DNA from: JAITVB01 sp031553805
GTDB lineage: Bacteria > Bacteroidota > Bacteroidia > Bacteroidales > Rikenellaceae
Direction: 5' to 3'
Assembly (NCBI GenBank): GCA_031553805.1
Contig: JAVBLC010000006.1
Location: 13,484-77,483 of the forward strand
DNA: 64,000 nt
The position numbers and the translations under genes are program-made. The notes beneath the pieces are model-generated. The model saw only the letters and a program-made list of their open reading frames with translations, searched no databases and was not told where the DNA came from. Below, piece after piece: positions 60,351 through 64,000 of the stretch (position 1 is the first letter of the stretch; each line of letters begins with the position of its first letter).

Positions 60351-60986
60351 ATGAACGGTAACGTTATGGCCCCTAAAAAACTTCTTTCCGACGATCCGGG
60401 TAACCGGTCGTTTTCAGAGGGCGGCCCGATCCGCTCGGAAGGCATCACCGAAGCCATTCTGGCTGCGGTGCGCGCAGGTGATCCTGATGCTTTCCGCATG
60501 GTCTATCTCCACTATGTCACCCCGCTGAAAGAATTCCTGACCATACTGCTTCGAAACGAAGAGGAGGCGAAAGAGATCACCCAGGACGTATTCGTCAAGC
60601 TGTGGGAGAAACGGGCCGACATCGATCCCGGAAAAAATGTCAAAGGGCTGATCTATACGGTGGCTCGCAACCTGGCGATGAATCATTTTGGACACAGGAA
60701 AGCGATCGATAACTACACCGCTTTTGCCCGCAACCAAACGCTGGACTATATTTCGTCCGACGAAATCGTCATTGCGCGGGAAACCGAGTTGCTGATACAG
60801 ATCGCCGTGTCGCGTATGCCCGATCAGCGCCGCCGCGTATTCGTGATGAGCCGCGAAGAGGGATTGAGCAATGACGAGATCGCCACCCGGCTCGACATCA
60901 GCAAGCACACTGTCGACAACCACCTGGCTGCCGCCAAGAAGACACTTAAGACCCTCCTTTCGCTTTTTCTGTATCTGTTCGTGTAG
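60351..60986 (+). CDS. ECF RNA polymerase sigma factor (Bacteroidetes type)
   Basis: A 211-residue sigma-70 family ECF protein. Region 2: DAFRMVYLHYVTPLKEFLTILLRNEEEAKEITQDVFVKLWEKR (in part) and KGLIYTVARNLAMNHF. Region 4: MPDQRRRVFVMSREEGLSNDEIATRLDISKHTVDNHLAAAKKTLK (in part). In Bacteroidetes this class works with FecR-type anti-sigma factors, encoded here 322 bp downstream. The N-terminal extension of about 35 residues before region 2 is longer than usual. Not followed by a SusC gene. Confidence 0.9.
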   Translation: MNGNVMAPKKLLSDDPGNRSFSEGGPIRSEGITEAILAAVRAGDPDAFRMVYLHYVTPLKEFLTILLRNEEEAKEITQDVFVKLWEKRADIDPGKNVKGLIYTVARNLAMNHFGHRKAIDNYTAFARNQTLDYISSDEIVIARETELLIQIAVSRMPDQRRRVFVMSREEGLSNDEIATRLDISKHTVDNHLAAAKKTLKTLLSLFLYLFV

Positions 60987-61308
60987 CGTGTTTCAGGACT
61001 CGGCTTTTCGGTCGACAGCCCGGCTGCTGTCTTCCGGTATCAATGGAAATCATAGCGATTTATTTGTGTTGCGCAAAGCGGGGTGACCGGCCCTGGTTTC
61101 TGCACAAACGGTCGTGTGCCTCCCCCCTCTCCGAAGACATTTTTCTCTTTTGATGTCGGCTAATAATTATCTGATTTATAGTATATTAAAAAATAAGTAT
61201 AAAAAAACAACCACCAGACTAGTTGAAAACCTGACATAACCTGTAGTTATGGTAAGAGGGCAATAATGTCCACGCATAAAACTCCAGGTGTTTAAAACAA
61301 AACCGAAC
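60987..61308 (+). other. Gap between sigma and anti-sigma genes
   Basis: No gene is seen. The second half is AT-rich (61160-61230) and contains CATAAC-ctgta-GTTATG (about 61238-61254), a short inverted repeat, ahead of the fecR start. A promoter recognised by the ECF sigma factor could lie here, but I cannot define it. Confidence 0.35.
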
Positions 61309-62436
61309 ATGAACAAGGAAGCACAAGAAAGAGCCGATTCAATCCTCGAAGAATATTTCGCAGGAGGCTTGTCTGCCGAATTGGACGGAGCGATTCAAGC
61401 GTGGTTTGTCGAAAGCGATAACGCCGAAGAGAAAGAAAATGCCCTGTTCCGCATCTTTGACCGGATGGTTGATTACGATCCCGCTCCCGGGAGCTATGCT
61501 TACGACTCCTATCGTGAACTGGAAGCCCGCCTGGGGTTGTCGTCCGTACAAAAGAAAGGAGAAAGGAAAGAGCCTGTTCCGCTGCGCCGAAAGGTTTGGT
61601 TCCGCGTGGCAGCCGTGCTGTTGCCGGTAGCTTTGGTGGCCGGGGCGATCTATCTGGCTGTTGACCGTCAATCCGTGCCCTCGGCCGTGGAAGATACGAT
61701 ACAATTGGTCGAATTGACCGTACCTGCCGGTGGCGAAACTCAAGAGGTGACATTCTCCGACGGTTCGCACGCCTGGGTGGAGGCCGGCTCTACGATCCGC
61801 TACGAACGCGACTTTGTGACCGCCCGGGAGGTTTCTCTGACCGGCGAGGCTTTCTTCGACGTACAGCATCTGGCTGACAACAAGCCTTTCCTGGTAAAGA
61901 CCGATCGCCTGACAGTGACCGTGCTCGGTACCCGCTTCAACGTGGATGCCGCCCCGGGACAGCAGGCGTCGCTGGTGAAACTTGAAAGTGGTACGGTGAT
62001 GGTCGGCATCGCCGGAAGCGACAGTACGACGACCCTCGAACCGGGTGACGAGCTGACGTTCAACCATGAAACGGGTGCGGTGACCGTGGCGAAGCTCGAA
62101 GTTCCGGCACCCGCCGGGCAGCCTGCCCCTCCCTCGCGATCTTCCGCGGAGGCGACCCCCGCCCCGTCCCAGTCGGCCACGGTACAAACGCACACACCGA
62201 CGTCTTCACTCTCGTGCGCCGATATGTCGATCGACGAGATCTTCAAAGCCATTGAGAATCACTATGGCGTCAAGATAGAAGTCAACGCCTCGCTGAACAC
62301 GAAAAAACGCTATAGCATCTCATTCCCGCCGGAACACAGTGTCGACCAGGTGATGTCTACGTTGAGCCAGAAGAAACTGGGCGGTGCCTGGGCATACCAG
62401 ATATCGGGAAACAAGATTACTGTAGCAGAGAAATAA
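61309..62436 (+). CDS. FecR-type anti-sigma factor
   Basis: A 375-residue inner-membrane protein. The cytosolic N-terminus (about 1-95) is acidic-helical, as for sigma binding. One membrane helix (about 98-120, VWFRVAAVLLPVALVAGAIYLAV) leads to the periplasmic FecR domain: VPAGGETQEVTFSDGSHAWVEAGSTIRY (in part), SLTGEAFFDVQHLADNKPFLV, VLGTRFNVDA. After a Pro/Ala/Ser-rich linker (about 262-300) comes a C-terminal DUF4974/STN-like domain (SIDEIFKAIENHYGVKIEV). Start ATG 61309 is preferred over GTG 61288. Confidence 0.9.
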   Translation: MNKEAQERADSILEEYFAGGLSAELDGAIQAWFVESDNAEEKENALFRIFDRMVDYDPAPGSYAYDSYRELEARLGLSSVQKKGERKEPVPLRRKVWFRVAAVLLPVALVAGAIYLAVDRQSVPSAVEDTIQLVELTVPAGGETQEVTFSDGSHAWVEAGSTIRYERDFVTAREVSLTGEAFFDVQHLADNKPFLVKTDRLTVTVLGTRFNVDAAPGQQASLVKLESGTVMVGIAGSDSTTTLEPGDELTFNHETGAVTVAKLEVPAPAGQPAPPSRSSAEATPAPSQSATVQTHTPTSSLSCADMSIDEIFKAIENHYGVKIEVNASLNTKKRYSISFPPEHSVDQVMSTLSQKKLGGAWAYQISGNKITVAEK

Positions 62437-62526
62437 CAGTTAAAATAATTAGAAGTAAAGATAGCGGTCGCTGTTGGCCATCCCCAAAGGAAAGACCGCA
62501 GTGTGAATAGCAAACTCAATCGTATT

Positions 62527-63351
62527 ATGAAGAATCTGCACGAAAAGAACGACGCACAGTCGTGGGAAATCGTCCGCTTGTCGAAAGGGGACGGACGAAC
62601 GAAAGTGAGAGTGGACCAAGCAACCATCGTGGTGGCTGTGGAGGGGGAAGCGATCGTGTCGGTAGACAGGTACGAGAGCCGTAAGTTTTTTGCCGGGGAG
62701 ATGATCCTTGTGCCCCCGGCTGCGACGCTTACCGTCGATGCAACGACCGACGTACGATTGATCCATTGTTATTTCGACAAGGAGATCTTCCTTTGCGAAA
62801 AGTGTTCGGTCGACGATCTGAATACGCTGTGCGAACAGATGGAATATGACTTCAATAAACTATCGTTCAATAGCCTGATCAATAGTCATCTGGCTCTGCT
62901 CGAAACCTATGTCGAAATGGGGATCAACTCCCATTCGCTGTTCGAGATGAAGAAGAATGAGTTTTTTTACCTGCTCTTCTCCTTATATAGTGCGGAGGAT
63001 CTGGCGGCTTTCTTCCATCCGATCCTGGGGCGCGACATTTCGTTCAAGCAGTTTGTGATGACCCACTGGATGGACGCCCGCAATGTACAGGAATTGGCCG
63101 CTATGGCCCAGTATTCCACGTCGGGTTTTTTCAAAAAGTTCGTGCGTTACTTCAATCAGTCGCCCTACCAGTGGATGCTGCAACAGAAGGCCGACCGGAT
63201 TATTATGGAGATCACCTCGGGTATTATCCCGTTGAAAGAGATCGCACGCAAGTACCGTTTCTCTTCGTACCAACATTTTGCAGACTTCTGCAAAGCTCAA
63301 TACGGCATCCCCCCGACCGAAATCCAGGCGGCCCGGAAGCCGGCGGCATAA
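62527..63351 (+). CDS. AraC-family transcriptional regulator
   Basis: A 274-residue regulator. The N-terminal half is a cupin-like sensory domain with no obvious ligand motif; the C-terminal about 100 residues hold two helix-turn-helix units (ARNVQELAAMAQYSTSGFFKKFVRYFNQSPYQWM in part, and IIPLKEIARKYRFSSYQHFADFCKAQYGIPP). It follows the FecR gene by 90 bp and reads into the space before the rRNA operon. Start ATG 62527 is chosen; GTG 62503 is an alternative. Target unknown. Confidence 0.88.
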   Translation: MKNLHEKNDAQSWEIVRLSKGDGRTKVRVDQATIVVAVEGEAIVSVDRYESRKFFAGEMILVPPAATLTVDATTDVRLIHCYFDKEIFLCEKCSVDDLNTLCEQMEYDFNKLSFNSLINSHLALLETYVEMGINSHSLFEMKKNEFFYLLFSLYSAEDLAAFFHPILGRDISFKQFVMTHWMDARNVQELAAMAQYSTSGFFKKFVRYFNQSPYQWMLQQKADRIIMEITSGIIPLKEIARKYRFSSYQHFADFCKAQYGIPPTEIQAARKPAA

Positions 63352-63410
63352 CCGCCGTACAACCGAATGCAAGGCCGGCGGGACTTCCGCGCCATCGCTT
63401 TAACCGCAAC

Positions 63411-63450
63411 AAGCGGCGAGACCTCAGGGTCGCGCCGCTTTCTTTTTTGT
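63411..63450 (+). terminator. Terminator after the AraC-family gene
   Basis: AAGCGGCG (63411-63418) pairs with CGCCGCTT (63433-63440), with inner GACC/GGTC pairing, followed by TCTTTTTTG. Confidence 0.8.
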
Positions 63451-63563
63451 CATTCCTCGGGATCCACCGCTTGAAGGCATTTTTCGGTGTATTTTTTATG
63501 TGCTTGACAGTCAGTGTGCTTTGAAAATACTTTCAAAAAAGGGCAAAAAAAGATCAAGGAAAG

Positions 63564-63594
63564 TTTGGAGAATAATAAAAAGTCCATACATTTG
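63564..63594 (+). promoter_or_regulatory. rRNA operon promoter P1
   Basis: TTTG (63564-63567), 19 bp, TACATTTG (63587-63594): exact Bacteroidetes consensus. It starts the leader about 265 nt before 16S rRNA. Confidence 0.82.
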
Positions 63595-63668
63595 CACCCG
63601 CAACAAAGGAAAACGGAGTTGCGACGAAGTACCGAAAAAAGTTCTTTTAGAAAAAAGTTGCATGAAAA

Positions 63669-63700
63669 TTTGGTGGATTGAAAAATGCTCCATATCTTTG
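63669..63700 (+). promoter_or_regulatory. rRNA operon promoter P2
   Basis: TTTG (63669-63672), 20 bp, TATCTTTG (63693-63700): exact consensus again, 106 bp below P1. Confidence 0.82.
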
Positions 63701-63771
63701 CAACCCGATTCGCTCCGAAAATTTGAAGCGAGTCGTTGAAACTGGAAATACTTTTACGAGTATACCGATAC

Positions 63772-63782
63772 AGTTCTTTGAA
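63772..63782 (+). promoter_or_regulatory. boxA-like antitermination motif in the rRNA leader
   Basis: AGTTCTTTGAA resembles the boxA consensus TGCTCTTTAACA in position (about 90 nt before 16S) and sequence. The same core GTTCTTTGA occurs in the SusC leader. Confidence 0.5.
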
Positions 63783-63866
63783 TAGTTTGAGCAGCAAAAG
63801 TTTATTTTTTAGGTAAACAAACATACCTTTGAGTAGCTAAGGATTTATAAAATTTTTCTATTTTTT

Positions 63867-64000
63867 ACTATGGAGAGTTTGATCCTGGCTCAGGATAAAC
63901 GCTAGCGGCAGGCCTAACACATGCAAGTCGAGGGGCATCGCGAGGTAGCAATACTTTGGCGGCGACCGGCGGACGGGTGCGTAACGCGTATGCAACCTGC
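63867..64000 (+). rRNA. rrs: 16S ribosomal RNA (5' part)
   Basis: The universal 5' sequence GAGTTTGATCCTGGCTCAG begins at 63875, which corresponds to E. coli position 9, so the mature end should be near 63867. AACGCTAGCGGCAGGCCTAACACATGCAAGTCGAGGGG is present in blocks and is typical of Bacteroidales; GCGTAACGCGTATGCAACCTGC near the edge fits the family Rikenellaceae. The gene continues past the window. Confidence 0.97.

Noticed and set aside
63504..63509. TTGACA resembling an E. coli -35 box
   Set aside because: Bacteroidetes sigma factors do not use this pattern, the matching -10 is poor, and two consensus Bacteroidetes promoters follow.
63500..63739. 79-residue open frame in the rRNA leader
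   Set aside because: It covers both rRNA promoters and cannot be a conserved protein gene.

Overview
The window looks like chromosome from a GC-rich member of the Bacteroidales, most likely family Rikenellaceae (Alistipes or a close relative). The evidence is the 16S rRNA 5' end at the right edge, the many promoters of the Bacteroidetes form TTG-N19..21-TAnnTTTG, a SusC/SusD pair, an ECF sigma/FecR pair, and gene orders typical of the phylum (moxR-DUF58, purH-mreBCD-mrdA-rodA, a GT5-like gene next to DUF4270). Taxonomic placement below order level is inference.

Layout: 1-2.6 kb holds a minus-strand MoxR/DUF58 (Bat-type) operon. 2.7-7.8 kb reads rightwards: a SUI1-like translation factor, a secreted HEYRH metallopeptidase-like/beta-barrel protein, and gpmI. 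8.1-12.8 kb is a SusC/SusD nutrient-uptake pair with a regulated-looking leader. 13-14.6 kb is an RluB-type pseudouridine synthase with a disordered N-terminal half, followed by a PatB-type lyase. 16-19.5 kb is the succinate dehydrogenase/fumarate reductase operon. 19.8-24.5 kb (minus) carries topA, a DUF4270 lipoprotein and a short glycogen-synthase-like protein. 24.8-36.3 kb (minus) carries queA, a Ca2+-type P-ATPase, and the cell-elongation cluster rodA-mrdA-mreD-mreC-mreB with purH. 36.5-38.9 kb is gpsA-pgi. 39.3-41.5 kb (minus) is a voltage-gated channel and serS. 42.1-45.9 kb has a three-module secreted protein and trpS. 46.0-55.7 kb (minus) is a compact phage-derived cassette. 55.8-57.9 kb (minus) is an NrnA-like phosphoesterase and thiL. 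58.1-60.1 kb is adk and an MFS exporter. 60.3-63.4 kb is an ECF sigma factor, FecR and an AraC regulator. 63.5-64 kb is an rRNA operon start with two tandem promoters.

The parts least explained by known gene content are: (i) structured repeats concentrated in spacers between convergent genes (19.55-19.81 kb and 38.89-39.32 kb, with a remnant at 6.01-6.13 kb), in which stem bases change in compensating pairs and two 85-nt elements face each other around a strong palindrome; (ii) a second stem-loop family (24.66-24.79 kb and inside the mreB-mreC gap at 33.56-33.69 kb); and (iii) the roughly 9.7-kb operon-like phage cassette, which has portal, protease, capsid and lysis genes but no recognisable terminase, integrase, repressor or tape measure. 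It has its own promoter, which overlaps a palindrome.

No tRNA gene, CRISPR array, insertion sequence or transposase was recognised.
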